Source: Elephas maximus indicus
Taxonomy: Eukaryota > Chordata > Mammalia > Proboscidea > Elephantidae
NCBI RefSeq assembly: GCF_024166365.1
Contig: NC_064825.1
Coordinates: 106,902,480 to 106,966,479, forward strand
Reading direction: 5' to 3'
Length of the DNA: 64,000 nucleotides
A program made the translations under genes and the position numbers. Positions 1-12,200 of this stretch are shown here, piece after piece. The notes under the pieces were generated by a model. It did not search any database and was not told the origin of the DNA. It worked only from the letters and a program-made list of their open reading frames with translations. Each line of letters begins with the position of its first letter. The stretch's first letter is position 1.

Positions 1-723
1 CAGCTGTGGGACCCAAAATGTTAGTAGATTTTGTTGTGGATGAAAATACAATCTCCTATTATTTTTGTGCTGCACAACTAGCTTTCTTTATTGTGTTCAT
101 AACTAGTGAAATTTTCATTCTATCAGCAATGTCCTATGACTGCTATGTGGCCATCTGTAACCCTCTGGTCTACACAGCCATCATGTCACAAAGAACTTGT
201 TGTGTGCTGGTGGCAATAATCTGTCTCTACAGCACATTTGTTTCTCTCCTCATCAGCATAAAGATTTTTAATTTATCCTTCTGTGGCTACAATGTCATCA
301 GTCATTTCTACTGTGACAGTAACTCTTTGTTATCTTTGCTCTGCTCAAACACATGCAATTCAATTGATCATTCTCATCTTAGCAGCTTTTGATTTGATTT
401 CATCCCTCCTAATAGTTCTTGTTTCTTACCTACTCATTCTTGTAGCCATTCTCAGGATGAACTCAGCTGAGAGCAGACACAAGGCCTTCTCCACCTGTGG
501 ATCCCACCTGACCGTGGTGGTAGTGTTCTATGGGACTTTAATCTTTATGTACATGCAGCCCAAGTCCAGTGATTCCTTTAATACTGATAAAGTGGCTTCC
601 ATATTTTACACCCTGGTTAACCCCACGTTGAATCCCTTGATTTATAGCTTAAGGAACAAATATGTAAAATATGCCCTAGTTAAGACATGGGAAAAAATAA
701 GCAAAATATTTTCTAAAGTTTGA
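1..723 (+). pseudogene. Olfactory receptor pseudogene, A type of unit I (OR8K-like), 5' end outside window
   Basis: This is the 3' three quarters of a class II odorant receptor (seven-TM GPCR of olfactory cilia, coupling to Golf). The window opens in TM2/ECL1 at AVGPKMLV, and coding is in frame from base 3. It shows ISYYFCAAQL (TM3 cysteine), SYDCYVAICNPL at the TM3 end, [14 protein letters not shown] (ECL2), [15 protein letters not shown] (TM6) and NPLIYSLRN (TM7), with a stop at 721-723. Around 345-360 the sequence reads ctcaaacacatgcaattc, where the intact unit II copy has ctcaagcacacatgaaattc. The 2-bp loss shifts the frame after SLLCSNT, and TM5-TM7 continue in another frame. The arginine of DRY is cysteine (tgc). 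A sequencing error cannot be excluded, but the frameshift makes a functional receptor unlikely. The closest relatives here are the OR loci at 19,689 and 44,543. Confidence 0.93.
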
Positions 724-967
724 TGTACTATATGGTTCCTATAAATGACATCATGTGCTTTAAAACTTGTCTGTGTGCCTCGATAGGGTATAAAAAAGCA
801 GGCAAAAATATATTTCCCATATTTTTATAATTTTTTTCTACGTGTCAATCACTCTTCTAAATGCATTGATGAACAAAAGAGTAAAAAACATTTTCCTTCC
901 TTGAAGAGAAGAGATGGATCACAAATTATAATAATTCAGTAAACTCTATAGTGCAGAAGAATGTGTT
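724..967 (+). other. A-type OR downstream block (3' UTR-like), unit I
   Basis: Non-coding sequence follows the OR stop. It matches the sequence after the other A genes (20,637-21,040 and 45,472-45,708) and, more weakly, after the B genes (13,211-13,480 and 58,454-58,690). The shared order includes 'ctaaatgcattgatgaac' and 'cttccttgaag'. This points to a duplication older than the units. Confidence 0.6.
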
Positions 968-1176
968 GGGTCCCTTGTGGCGCAGTGGTTAAATTGTTCG
1001 GCTGCTAACTGAAAGATTGGTGGTTCAAACCCACTAGCCACTCCATGGGAGAAAGATGTGGCAGTCACCTTCCACATTTACAGCTTTGGAAACCCTATGG
1101 TGCAGTTCTACTCTCTCCTGTAGGGTCACTAGGAGTTGGACTCTACTCAACAGCAGAGCATTTTTTTTTTTTTTTT
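968..1176 (+). repeat. AfroSINE, long variant
   Basis: The tRNA-like head 'ttgtggcgcagtggttaa' is followed by a B-box-like 'ggttcaaaccc', the longer central body, the tail with 'tagggtcactaggagtt', and a T-rich end. The same insertion is present at 45,709 in unit III and, cut short, at 21,044 in unit II, so it predates the unit duplications. Confidence 0.85.
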
Positions 1177-1189
1177 GAGAATGTGCTAT

Positions 1190-1350
1190 AAAACAAAACT
1201 GTTTGCCATTGAGTCAACTCTGAGTTATAGCAAACTTAATGGACAAGGTAGAACTGTTCCATAGGGTTTCCAGGTAGCAGCTGGTGGATTCAAAATGCTG
1301 ACGTTTTGGTTAGCAGCCAAGTTCTTTAGCAATGCACCACCAGGGCTAGA
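1190..1350 (-). repeat. AfroSINE, reverse orientation
   Basis: Reads as the reverse complement: 'tttgccattgagtcaactc' is the tail, 'ggtagaactgttccatagg' the middle, and 'aatgcaccaccagggct' the tRNA-like head. It lies head-to-tail close behind the preceding + strand SINE. The same pair is at 45,709-46,108 in unit III. Confidence 0.85.
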
Positions 1351-2491
1351 GCAGAATGTGTTGGGAACCCTAAAGTCAGACAAGGAGAGTGGGTATGCTG
1401 AGTGGAGGTGGGAAAAGTTACTAGGTACAAAAGTGGAGCTACAATGACTCTGATGTTTTTTCAACTATTAGAATAAACTTGCAGCATCAGTTCTTGCATT
1501 TGTGTATGTGTGTTTGTGTAAGCACTTACCTTTTGTTTTAGCCTTCAGAGTTTTTGAGGGGAGTATCAGATTTGGGCCAGGTGGAGGAGTCTCAGTGTCC
1601 TGTGATGATGTGAAGTACTCAGGTTGTCTAAATTTGCTCAAATGTCCCCATTCCACACCTTGGACTTCCACTCTTTTCTTATTAATGACTTTACTTTCAC
1701 ATGCAAATCTGTTAACTCAACATACCTTACAATTAAGGAATCCACAGGTTCAGCTCAGCATCTGACTTTGTTATAATCAACCCATTTTGCCTAGATCTAG
1801 GAGTGGGGAAGGAATTCCAAACCTGGGGGCAACTCTGGATGACCTCAAGAAATTTATTTTAATTGGTATATAGATCAGAATATACACTAGTTGTTCTTAT
1901 TTAATAATAATTATTATTATTTTTGGTATTGTTTCATGGGTTGGTATGTTTTCTTATCTGTATGAAATACTTTTTTAAATGTTCATTGAATTATTTTTTG
2001 TGTATATCTTTGGGTGACAGGATATTCTCTGATGAGTTAAGTTTGCTACCTCTGTTTCATTGGTTTGGCTTTCCTAAACTTTGGTCAATATTTATTGTGC
2101 ACAATATTTTCATTGACTTTTGTTTACCCTGCTTCTCAGAGGGAAAATGAGATAATCCCATGATTTGCACCATGCTGTATTTCTAATTAAAGTAAGGTCT
2201 GTTATGTGGCAAGGATAGAGTTATCTTGCCTTATGGACACAGTTGTTCCACATTACTCCCCAAGAATTTTCAGGTTTTTTTTTTCTTTTCAATATTTCTA
2301 CAGTACTATTGAAGCTACTAGAATCTGAATTATTTTCGTCATTCAGGATCATGATGTAAAATCCCCTGTGTAGCCAATGAAATTCAAAAAAAAATAGTTC
2401 ATTGGAATATATGAAAAAGATGCATGTTATATAGTCCTGTGAGCATAAATATTTTTGAAAGTTTGAAGCAGTTAGAAAGCAAAGATGGTCA
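1351..2491. other. A-gene downstream spacer, unit I
   Basis: No gene is visible. The stretch is collinear with 46,110-47,272 in unit III. Parts of 1,470-1,900 are also recognisable after the B genes (13,690-14,120 and 58,920-59,330), for example 'gatttgaagtactc' and 'cccattttgcctgta'. At 1,815-1,868 a stretch runs in the orientation opposite to its B-gene counterpart; see the palindrome entry at 46,526. Confidence 0.6.
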
Positions 2492-4930
2492 TGATAAGAC
2501 AGAGCTCCCCAGGCTGGGGAAAATTCCACTTCCTTGAGCAGCATGCTTGGCCTGCTCCTAGGTTTACATGAGAACCCTGGTTCCTTTGTTTGACATGCCC
2601 CATAGCTTTACATTAAAATCCTGGTTCCCTTCTCCTTAACTTCTTCCCAAAACTAGATGAAATCTGCAAAAACAAGTTTAGGCGCCATGTTGATATTCAG
2701 GAAAACCTTTTAGTTCTCATATAGAGTAATACTGTGAGTCTGGTGGAGTTTAACCACCATATTCTGAACATGCATTGCATGAAGTTGTATGTAAACCCCA
2801 TTGCAGCAGTGTAGTATCATTAATAATGTGGCTGATGTAACTTGTATGAGCTTCCTACTTGTAAACCCCTTATAAGTAAACTTTCCCCTCAGCTTCTCTG
2901 AGCAGTCTTGGCAATAGCAGCCCCAACTGTTTCCCTTCCTTGCACAGTGAAATAAAGACATCTTTCTACTCTCCTACTCTTCTACTGTGGTCTATTGTTT
3001 ATTGGCTGAGATGAGTTGCACCAAGCAGAACCTGAAGTTTCCACCCGGCAACATTTCTGGTGAGGCAGACAGGAGTCATCTGCTCAGTTCCAGATAGGAC
3101 AACAGACCGGCCCGACATCTGGTGCCACCAGGAGATTTCTCCAAGAGACCTTCTAGTAGCCCTGGAATTGATTCATCTGAGACCAAAGAATGACCTCTTG
3201 GGAGATGCGAAACGCCCCTGGGTTATTTGGTAAGTACCTATATAAGGTCTTAGCAGAGTCTAGAGCAGCAGGAGGAATTAACCATACAGGGCATTAAAGG
3301 CTCTAGGTATTTGGAGTTATTTGTTATATAACAGGATAATTCCTAGGTAAGGCCATTAGAGTCCCAAGAAGTGGCAGGAATTGAGCCTTGAGGGTATAAA
3401 AGTCTCCAGGAGTCTGTTATTAGGTTGGTGCAACTCATTAGTTTGTGTGAGTGTGTAACGTGTGTGTATGAGGCATTTAGACAGTTCTCAGACACAGACC
3501 CTGAGAGTCTCGAAAATGATTACATCATGAGTATGATATACATCAGAGTGCCCAGGATATATGGAGAAAACTCCAAAAACTTGAGGAAGATGTGGAATTA
3601 GGGATCTCATTTATTTTTGAGCTTGCTCATGAGGCCAATGGGTAAAGACTCTAATTGAGGAGGACTGGAGGAATGTTTCCCGTTGAGCCACTCTTTATAA
3701 TGAAGGTGTGTGTGTTTTTGGGGGGAACTGTACGTTTTGCAGTGGGTACCAGAGCAACCCACTCTGCCCTGAGCCTGAAAAAGACAGCCCTGACAAAACA
3801 AGCTGTGTCAGTCTGGGAGTGTCAGGTAAGAGAAGAACCATCCCTTTCTCCAGCCTCTAACCTGCTGTATAGAAGGCAAGTCATTAACATATTCTTTTCT
3901 CTACATATCTGACGGTCCCATTTCCTTGCTGAAAAGAATCTTGTGCAAACTGCAAGCACAAATTTCTTTAGATAAAGAGACCAGGCAAATGCAGGTACCA
4001 GCAGAGAACAGATGGTGAGTGCAGATGGCCCTTACCACAAAGTCGCCCACCAGTTACAGCATGGAAAGACACTACCGGGGATCAGTAGAGCCAGACATCG
4101 AGCACGCAGTGATCCTGTGGTTATATGTATGGGCCAACAAGGTGCTGGAATGTGCTAAAAATGTTCCCCTATTGCAGTTGAGCCCCAACCTAGCATAGTT
4201 TCCCTTCCACTTAAGCATTACTCCGTCTGAGTGGAGGCCTGACCGGTAAGGACAAAATCATCACCAGATACGTGAAACATGGACTGCTCAGACCATGTCA
4301 GTCACAGTTCAACACTCCTATCCTGACGGTGAAGAAAAAAAATGGAGAATAACAGTTTATTCAGAATCTGTGAGACATCAATCAGGTAAAAGTCATGGTC
4401 CACCCTGTAGTTTCCAAACTGTATATCCTGCTATTTACCTTGTTGCCCAGTTTTTCCAGATTCATTGTGCTGGATCTGAAAGATACATTTTTCTGCATAT
4501 GAAGAGATTAAAAAAAAGGAAATTTTTACCTTTGAGTACAAAGACCTGGGCAATGGACAAAAAGCAACAACTCTGCAGACAAGTCTGTCCCCAGAGGTTT
4601 AAAAACAGCCCCACTCCTTTCAGACCCACCTTAGGCAAGGAATTGAGACAATTTACCCTGACCAATGGTATACTCCTCCAGTGTGTTACTCAATGTTAGC
4701 CACAGTGAGTATGCTTGCCTCCAGAGTACCACAGAGGTCTTGAACTTCCTAGGAAATGCAGGGTACTGAGTCTCAAAAGTAAAAAGCTCAGGTCAACAAA
4801 ATGGAGGTTATTTATCTGAGTTTAAAATCAGATAGGGAGGTTGAGAAATTCTCCTTGCCTGAAAAGTTTGAATCTACCATCGTGGAGTGAAGAAAACCAA
4901 AAACTCATCAGAACAGTGAGGACTGGACTT
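2492..4930 (+). mobile_element. Fossil ERV, class I (gammaretrovirus-like), unit I copy
   Basis: Old, clearly broken endogenous retrovirus. A 5' LTR-like part runs about 2,492-3,053, with a polyadenylation signal near 2,951 and an end near 'cccggcaaca'. The internal part runs 3,054 to about 4,930. Protease-like sequence lies around 3,700-3,800 and reverse-transcriptase-like sequence around 4,250-4,650, with class I style wording. No second LTR is seen. Broken in many places. The copies in units II and III are at matching positions, so the insertion predates the array and is old. Confidence 0.75.
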
Positions 4931-4964
4931 GTGAGCCATTTGACAACCTTAAGTACTTGTTTTC

Positions 4965-5120
4965 CTAACATCCTTCTGCATGGATGAGATTCCCAAGAGA
5001 GGAGATTCAGAGTAGGTAAATAAATTATCCATGTTCAACTCATGAAGGATAAATAAATTGTACAAGGTTAGAGTGGTCTTAAGCATTAGAACCAAGTTTC
5101 AAACACGTTCTAGCTCCTAG
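4965..5120 (+). repeat. MIR-like SINE remnant
   Basis: Contains a degraded MIR core: 'gattcagagtaggtaaata', then 'gttcaactcatgaagg', then 'agaaccaagtttcaaacac'. The fuller version in unit II (21,630-21,860) also has 'cacaacagctctgtgaggc', typical of MIR. Very old. Confidence 0.55.
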
Positions 5121-5467
5121 TTTCAGGCTCATAACAACTACTCTAAATTACCCCTTAATGGCAATTTTCTGCATTAGTGATGTTATATCTAAGATGACAA
5201 AAAGTATCAAATTAAAAGAAGGGAGGTACCAATGGGGTTCATAAAAGAGCGAATAACTAGAAGGATGTCTGGGAGAGAAAATAAATGAAATGAAGACAAT
5301 GAATTAATAAATTGACTCAGCTACCTAATGGGTTCATTTTGGATGCTAGACTTGCTCAAACCAAATAAAGGAAAACCATCATGAAGCTGATGTACGACGT
5401 AGTCTTGGCAGGTTTATAATAAATGTGCAGTGGGGGATATCAGGAATTATCATTAAGTAGTAAGGAA

Positions 5468-5636
5468 CAGAATCCGTGGTAACACAGTGGTTAAGAGCTT
5501 AGCTGCTAACAAAAAGGGTGGCAGTTAAAATCCACCAGCCACTCCTTCCAAAATCTAGGGAACAATTCTACTCAGTCCAATATGGTCGAAATGGGTAGGA
5601 ATTGAATTGTTGGCAAAGGTTTGGTTTTTGGTTTAG
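5468..5636 (+). repeat. AfroSINE
   Basis: Head 'taacacagtggttaagagc', middle 'ccaccagccactccttcc', and tail ending in 'ggtttggtttttggttt'. Shared with 22,200 (unit II) and 51,712 (unit III), so it was present before the unit duplications. Confidence 0.85.
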
Positions 5637-5854
5637 TAAGGAAGGTGCTAAAAATAAATAAACAAGGAATTTTCCATTCTAAGAAATGATTTGTGGCTTT
5701 CCACCTTGAGGAATTCAGCCAGCTTATAGAAATTAACATAGAAGTAGAATTAAAAAAAAAAAAATGCTAAATCACTATAGCTAATGGTTTGTAGAAATGG
5801 GTCAGGGGCTTGTCAAGGTTGATGTTACTTCATTAAATAGGGGGATCTCCAAGG

Positions 5855-6745
5855 GAGCGGAGGAATGGGGATGGAAAAGCACTGAATAGGCAGTAGATAA
5901 AGAGTAACTTTGGTGAAGGATAAGAGAGTACACACTGAGGGGGAAGCCAGCACAACTTGTACAAGGCAAGATCATGGAAGCTTCATAGATACATCCAATC
6001 TTCCTGATGGACTGAATTGCTGGGCTGAGGGCTATGGGGACCATGGTCTTGGGGACCATCTAGTTCAATTGGCATAACATAGTTTATAAAGAAAATGTTC
6101 TACATTCTACTTTGGTGAGTACTGTCTGCGGTCTTAAAAGCCGGTGAGCAGCCATCTGCACTAGTTGCACCCCTTTGGGAGCAAGCAAGAATGAAGAAAA
6201 CTAAAGATACAAGGGAAAGATTTCTCCAAAAGACTAATGGACTACATCTACCATGGCCTCAACAAGACCCAGTCCAGTACAACTAGGTGGTGCCTGGTTA
6301 CCACCACTGACTGCTCTGACAGGGATCACAATAGAGGGTCCTGGATGGAGCTAGAGAAAAATGTAGAACAAAATTCTAACTCAGGTAGAAAGGCCAGACT
6401 TGATGGCCGAACAGAGACTGGAGAAACCCTGAGTGTATGGCCCCCAGAAACCCTTTCAGCTCAGTAATGAAGTTACTCCTGAGGTTTACCCTTCAGCCAA
6501 AGATTGGACAGGTCCGTAAAATAAAATGAGACTAAAGGGGCACAGCAGTCCAGTGGCAATGACTAGAAGGCAGGAGGGAACAGAAAAATTGGTAATAGGG
6601 AACCTCAGGTTGAGAAGGGAAAGTGTTGACATGTCATGGGGTGTTAACCAATGACCTAAAACAACATGTGTACTAACTGTTTAATGAGAAAATAGTTTGT
6701 TCTGTAAACCTTCATCTAAATTACAATAAAAAAAATAGGGTAATC
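5855..6745 (+). mobile_element. L1 3' UTR fragment
   Basis: Collinear with the 3' UTR of the larger L1 at 25,376-29,118. Shared marks are 'atagtttataaagaaaatg', 'ctactttggtgagt' and 'gtcttaaaagcc', and the ending 'aaaccttcatctaaattac' runs into an A-rich tail. 5'-truncated, with no ORF2 left. Present in unit III (52,110) but absent at the matching place in unit II (around 22,490), so it was inserted after II separated. Confidence 0.8.
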
Positions 6746-7414
6746 ACAAAAAAGGGGGAATCCCTGAGGAGATTTATTCCCTATCATCTTCTGCCTCCTG
6801 GACATTGTGAGAGCTTCAATTTTGGGGGGAATTTAACATAAGGACAAGAAATTGGCAAATATATTAAAGTTGAGATCCTGAAGCAATGAGAGCAATCAGG
6901 CCCCATTACTGGCCTTTTTTTTTTTTTTTTCAAATTAAACCCTCTTTCTTGAGCTAATGATCCATATACTAATAAAGTGTTTCATTACCTGCATGGGAAA
7001 AGAATTCCTAGCTGACACAACGGGAAGGGACAGAAGCACCACATGCAATTGGGCATGTTATGATATCCATGTAGCCTAAGATGTGAAAGAACCAGCTGAA
7101 AATTTATACTACATTGGATATTGCCATGATTACTGTAAACATCCAAGAGCTTTCCAACAAAGTAATCATGTAGATCAAAAGGAACAATACACAACTAAGG
7201 AATATCCATCAACCAGAAGAAAACTGTCTAATCCACATATATAGGTTTTCATTGAAGGAGCTCCTGAAAGTAAGAGAGAGAAAGAGAGAGAGAGAATGAT
7301 AAGAAAATACTGAGAAGCTTGAGTATACAAGTTAAACACCACTTAAAATTAGAATAAGAGCTAATGTGTGATTCATTAAAATATTTAACAGCCCACAATA
7401 ATCTTAATACTTGT
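6746..7414. other. Spacer, unit I, no recognised gene
   Basis: AT-rich spacer matching 22,500-23,200 in unit II. A short GA-rich run lies near 7,272-7,294. The minus strand has a 69-codon open stretch (6,985-7,194) that is collinear with a longer one in unit II (22,680-23,177). I recognise neither. From about 6,950 to 8,115 this sequence has no counterpart in unit III. Confidence 0.5.
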
Positions 7415-7645
7415 TGTTTTTGTTATGCCATCGGGTTGGTTCTAATCACAGAAACCCCATGAACAACAGAAGAAAAGAGTGCCTTGTCCTGCACCACCTC
7501 ACAATCTTTGCTATGTTTGAGCCCATTGTGGCAGACACTGTGTCAATCCATCTCCTTGTGGGGCTTCCTATTTCTCACTGACCCTCGACTGTAGCAACCA
7601 TGATGTCCTCTTCCAGGGACTGGTCCCTCCCACCACGTGTCAAAT
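7415..7645 (-). mobile_element. RTE LINE 3' end fragment
   Basis: Reverse complement of an RTE 3' end. It contains 'gttatgccatcgggttggt', 'gagcccattgtggcagacac' and 'gatgtcctcttccagggac', the wording that encodes the C-terminal SLEKDI...GR...RWID region of the RTE at 32,232. Matches 23,205-23,440 in unit II. Confidence 0.75.
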
Positions 7646-8599
7646 AGAACCCACATATAATTTCTCTATTAGAGAAAGTTACCACCAAGCAGAGGGAGCT
7701 AAGGGAATTAACAAACTTCTACTACGTACATCGCTGGATTCCCTACAGAAAGAGTAAACCAGTGGAGAGCTGAACAGAAATGGTTTGAGGTAGGGAAGAC
7801 TCAGAAGTCAAGGTACAGGAGAAGTGATATTCTAATTTCCAGCATATGTGACTGACAGTTTCCTAGAACTGGGAGGGGCACGAACTTCACTACAACATGG
7901 GGTATTTCTCCCAATTTCCACCCTGTCATATTCTAGCAGAAGTTCACCCTTTATTCATAGCCAGGATTACCTGTATACAACAGTACCTAACAAAAATAAC
8001 AAACCTGTATAGTCTCCTTGATGAGAAGAGTAAAAATATTTGGTATGATATAGTTCTTACATCCCAGCAAACCTGCAGACTATAATATATGAAACAACAG
8101 CAAAGTATACGATCAGATGTACTTCTCTATTTACATAATTCTTAGCCTAAAATATGAGTTTATTACTTGGAGCAATAGAAATTAGTCAGCCCTAGATTAG
8201 GCAAAATAAAAATTGCACACTTATTCTCTAATAGAAAAATGCTCACATTTTTAAAACTCATTTCTTCATTGAACTTTTTTTTTGTCCATGTGAAACAATT
8301 GAGTCCATGGAAATTTTTAACTTATTTTAAAATGACTGACACAGAAATAAAAAATAAGGATTTTTTTCAAGGCTTTATTTTTTTCAAAGTCATTAAATTT
8401 TCGTGATTTTTCTAACCATAAAGACATTCAATATCTACTCAAGTATGTATGGGTTCTGCATCTTTTAAAGTGCTTTGTGCATGAATATATCTTTTATTTC
8501 AGATCTAGAAAGTCAGATAAATTGGATTTTCTTCTTGTTACTTTTATTTATTAAAACCTTTTTTTAAGACGTAAATAAAATACCATATTATTAGCTCAC
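7646..8599. other. Spacer, unit I, no recognised gene
   Basis: AT-rich, with no gene visible. Collinear with 23,440-24,470 (unit II), and its 3' part with 53,220-53,720 (unit III). The last 70 bases, with 'aataaaataccatattatt', resemble worn L1 3' sequence. Confidence 0.45.
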
Positions 8600-9790
8600 A
8601 TGGCTTGATTTTTTTCTTCAGTTCTTTTAGCTTGAGAAATGTCGAGGATATTCTTCCTTTTTGGTTTTTTAACTCCAGATGTTTGCACATTTCTTTATAA
8701 TACTTTACTTTGTCTTTCTGAGGCACCCTTTGAAAACTTCAGTTGTGTTTTTAATTTCATTATTTCTTCCGTTCTCTTTAGCTACTTTATGTTCAAGAGC
8801 AAGTTTCAGAGTCTCTTCTGATGTCCGTTTTGGTTTTCTCTTTCTTTCCTTTTTAATGACTTTGTGTATGCTTTATCTATGATGCCTGATGTCATTCCAA
8901 ACTTGTGTAATCTTTTGTCATTAGGTTCAATGTGTCAAATCTATTCTTGAGATGATCTCTAAGCTCAGGTGGGATATACTCAAGGTCGTATGTTGGCTCT
9001 CTTGGACTTGCTCTAATTTTCTTCAGCTTCAACTTGCCCTCGCGTGTGAGCACTCAGGGGTCTGTTCTGCTGTCGGCCCCTGGCTAGGTCCTGACTGACG
9101 ATATTGAGTTTCCCCATCACCTCTTTCAACAGACGGTGCTGCTTTGATTCCTGTGTGTTCCAGTTGGCAAGGTTCACTTCTATACTCTCCATTTCTGTGC
9201 TTGAAAAAAGTTATTCGTGATAAAGAATTTGTGGGTCTTGCAGTACTCCAAAGTGTTATGTCTGGCATCATTTCTGTCACTGAGGCCGTATCTTCCAACC
9301 ACCAAGTCTTCTATTTTCCAACTTTCACATCCTAATTACCATTAATGATCAATTTATCTCAATTGCAATTTTGATGTATTTCAGACTTCATAAGTTGGTA
9401 AAATCTTCAATTTCCCCTTTTTTGAAATTAATAGTTGGTGGGTAAATTTGAATACTAGTAGAACTAACTTGTCTTCTTTGTAGGTTTTTGGATGTTATCT
9501 TTTCACTGATAGCATTGCACTTCATGATAAGTCTTGAAATGTACTTTTTGAGGATGAGTGTGATGTCATTCCTTTTCAATTTTTCATTCCATCATAGTAT
9601 ATCATGTGACTGTCCAAGTTGAAATGGACAATACCAGGCCATTTCAGCTCCCTAATGCCTAGGATATTGATCTTTATGTGTTTCATTTCATTTTTTACAA
9701 CTATGAATTTTCTGGTATTCATACTTCATAATTCCATGTTCCAATTATTAATGGATGTTTGTAGCTATTTCTTCTCATGTTGGGTCATGC
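8600..9790 (-). mobile_element. RTE LINE fragment (endonuclease region), reverse
   Basis: Translating the minus strand gives the upstream half of an RTE/BovB-like polyprotein. It includes the ITFFKHRNGEYRSEPCQLEH stretch near 9,140-9,220, paralleling the endonuclease region of the RTE at about 32,950-33,340. The linker rich in lysine and glutamate lies at 8,600-9,000. The reading frame is interrupted. Collinear copies are at 24,470 and 53,720, so this is an ancestral insertion of the array. Confidence 0.8.
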
Positions 9791-10584
9791 CAATAAAATA
9801 GAATATGTTAATCTAATGAAATAAAATAAGAGAGAAGTCTTAAACAGACAATTTGCAATAATAGGAGGTGCTGAAGTGACTAATATCTGTCCCCAAGTTA
9901 AAAAAAAAAATAGCGAAAATATAGAAAAAACACAAAGACATGGTGCAGTATATTTATGAAATATAGTCATTTTACTCCAGATGAGAACGTTATGCAAATG
10001 GGGCATTTTGAGTGGTCTGACCAAAAGGTAAAATATTTTACTCTAGATCCTTGGATGGACAAATTGAAGCTTAACTGAGAATAAATGAGTAAATGTATCT
10101 AAAAGAAACTTCCTGCTGAATATGAATTGTTTAGACTTTTTGTTAAGCTTTCAGGTGCTTCAGATGTAATTAACACATTGCTTGGTATCTCTCTCCTCAG
10201 GGAGAGCATCAAAAGCTGAGAGAAAGCTATAAGTTTTTTCCCACTGTACCATGTTAAGAAACACATGGGGTGTCAAAGAAGATTCATTATGGGTAAAAGG
10301 TAGAATTTTTTATGCAGTACCATGTTTTACTAATATATAGATGATTTTAATGACATTTTCATAGCCCCATTTTTAATTGATAGCAAAGCCACAGGAAAAT
10401 ATTAAGAATTTTGATTCAATTTTGTCTGCTTTCCACCATTATTCTTGGTAGGTTTTATATCAGATAAATGTGCACTCCATTTATTCACTTTTATAATTTA
10501 ATGCTTGGGGTTTAATTTCTGCATTTGTGTGCTAATAGTTTACCCAGAGAATCCTCTGCTCATAGTATTCAGAATTAGGTACAT
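9791..10584. other. Spacer, unit I, no recognised gene
   Basis: No gene or clear mobile element. The sequence matches 29,120-29,765 and 54,906-55,700, for example 'tcctcagggagagc' at 10,195. It leads into the GATA array at the same distance in each unit. Confidence 0.5.
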
Positions 10585-10691
10585 GCCAGATAGATAAAGA
10601 GATATGTAGATGGATGGATAGATAGATGATAGATGATAGATAGAGGATAGATAGATAGATGATAGATAGATAGATAGATAGATAGATGATT

Positions 10692-10763
<72 letters not shown>
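10585..10763 (+). repeat. (GATA)n microsatellite, unit I
   Basis: A tract of gata with gatg interruptions in its first half and a pure run toward the 3' end. Its minus strand reads as an endless ISLY/YLSI ORF, an artefact of the repeat. It lies about 1.5 kb upstream of the B-type OR. Confidence 0.97.
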
Positions 10764-10765
<2 letters not shown>

Positions 10766-11584
10766 GTGGGTAGGTAGAAAGACACACACAAATATTTTCG
10801 AAGCAGCAATGGTCACAAAGTTTTAAACCTACAGTTTTGTTATATTAACCTGTAGGGCTATTCTTTTATTTTTAAAACATCTGTGGCACATTCAGTTACA
10901 TTTTTAAAGATTATACTTACATTTATCTGTGATATCTCATGCCACATAAAAGTTCCGATGTTTAATTTAACATGCTTCGTGTTCTAGAAGATTTTAAAAC
11001 TTCCAGTAACTCACATAGATGTCATCATCATTATATTTTCTTTTTCTCCTATGTTACCGTCATATTGTAATTTTTTTTAACTTTCTTTTTCATAAAAGGT
11101 AGGGGATACTTTTTTACAAGGGGGAGTTTATGGCATCAAGTTTTCACTATTTGTCCAGATTTCCTCTTATAGTTCAGATTCCTCCATGAGAAAATAAAAA
11201 TATACCTGATTAGTTACAAAAAACTTAGAATGTGTCAATTACAATATGAATGCCCATTTAGAGGAGAAAGTATTTTAATTAGACCAATAAAGGAAGTAAT
11301 CTAAAGAATGGCACTGTTAGAAACGTTAGTCATAGAATGGGTGTTATGGACTATGGGGCTGGGGTCAGTTACAAGGATAACATCTTAATGAACCTATTCA
11401 TCATGAAAATGGTGACAAAGAACTTAAGTCACAGTCCAGAATATGCCTATAAATATCTTAATGATCAAAACAATTAACAACAAAAAATATATAATTTCAA
11501 GTAATTTCTGTCAACATCAAAAAACAACAGATGATAGATACACAGACAAACAGAAAGACAGACAAATAGGTAGACAAATACTAC
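10764..11584. other. B-gene upstream spacer, unit I
   Basis: No gene. Collinear with 30,370-31,085 and 55,930-56,800. More weakly similar to 42,550-42,680 upstream of the unit III A gene, which supports an older A/B duplication that included upstream DNA. Confidence 0.5.
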
Positions 11585-11765
11585 TATGCACATAGTATTT
11601 TAGGGTTATTTTCAAGTATTGCAGACATATCAAACCATTTAACTCTCATTTATCCTTCCTAACAACCCTGCAAAAAAGAGGTGGGATATGATTTTCCAGA
11701 TGGGTATAAAAAGATTCATATAACTTATCTTAATTGCTCAAAGTAAAGCGTTTTATACATTACAA
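11585..11765 (+). repeat. MIR-like SINE remnant
   Basis: Contains 'tttaactctcatttatcctt', 'ctaacaaccctgcaaa' and 'gattttccagatgg', in the order of the MIR core. Collinear remnants are at 31,230, 43,125 and 56,815, so it predates the A/B split. Confidence 0.65.
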
Positions 11766-12200
11766 ATGGAGGTATAGCAGAGGTTGCATCTATATACATA
11801 TATGTCTAGGGATGTTTTCATGCATAAAGACAAAAAATTTCCACTGTGATCAATTATATATCTTCCACAACTTGTCTAGTATGTTGATGGCTCTACCCTG
11901 GACCATCTATAAATATGATTTTATATAATATTTTGAAGGAGAAGGTTCAAAATGTATCCATGTATTTTTTTTAGGTATGTGAAAAAGACAGTTTTAAGAA
12001 GAGTACAATAAATATCCATGTACCTAACATCTAAAGGTTTAACATATTCAGTTTTGTTTCTTCTATCTATCAATGTATCCATCAATCTATCTAATGTGTA
12101 TATGTGTATATGCATGTGTCAAATTGTTAGGAGTTGGGTATGTACATATTCAAATACACTAAAATGGAACATTTGGATTTATAATATTCATACCGGTTTT

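Noticed and set aside
968-1050. tRNA-like head with B-box-like 'ggttcaaaccc' considered as a tRNA gene (and similar in all SINEs)
   Set aside because: It is the head of an AfroSINE, with no full cloverleaf and many dispersed copies.
4295-4699. 134-codon ORF as a host gene
   Set aside because: Lies in the pol-like part of the ERV fossil.
6237-6467. 76-codon ORF, and similar ones at 52,503 and 41,815
   Set aside because: L1 3' UTR sequence, non-coding, and open only by chance.
10585-10763. Regular repeats considered as a CRISPR array or satellite
   Set aside because: Tetranucleotide microsatellite without spacers, in mammalian DNA.
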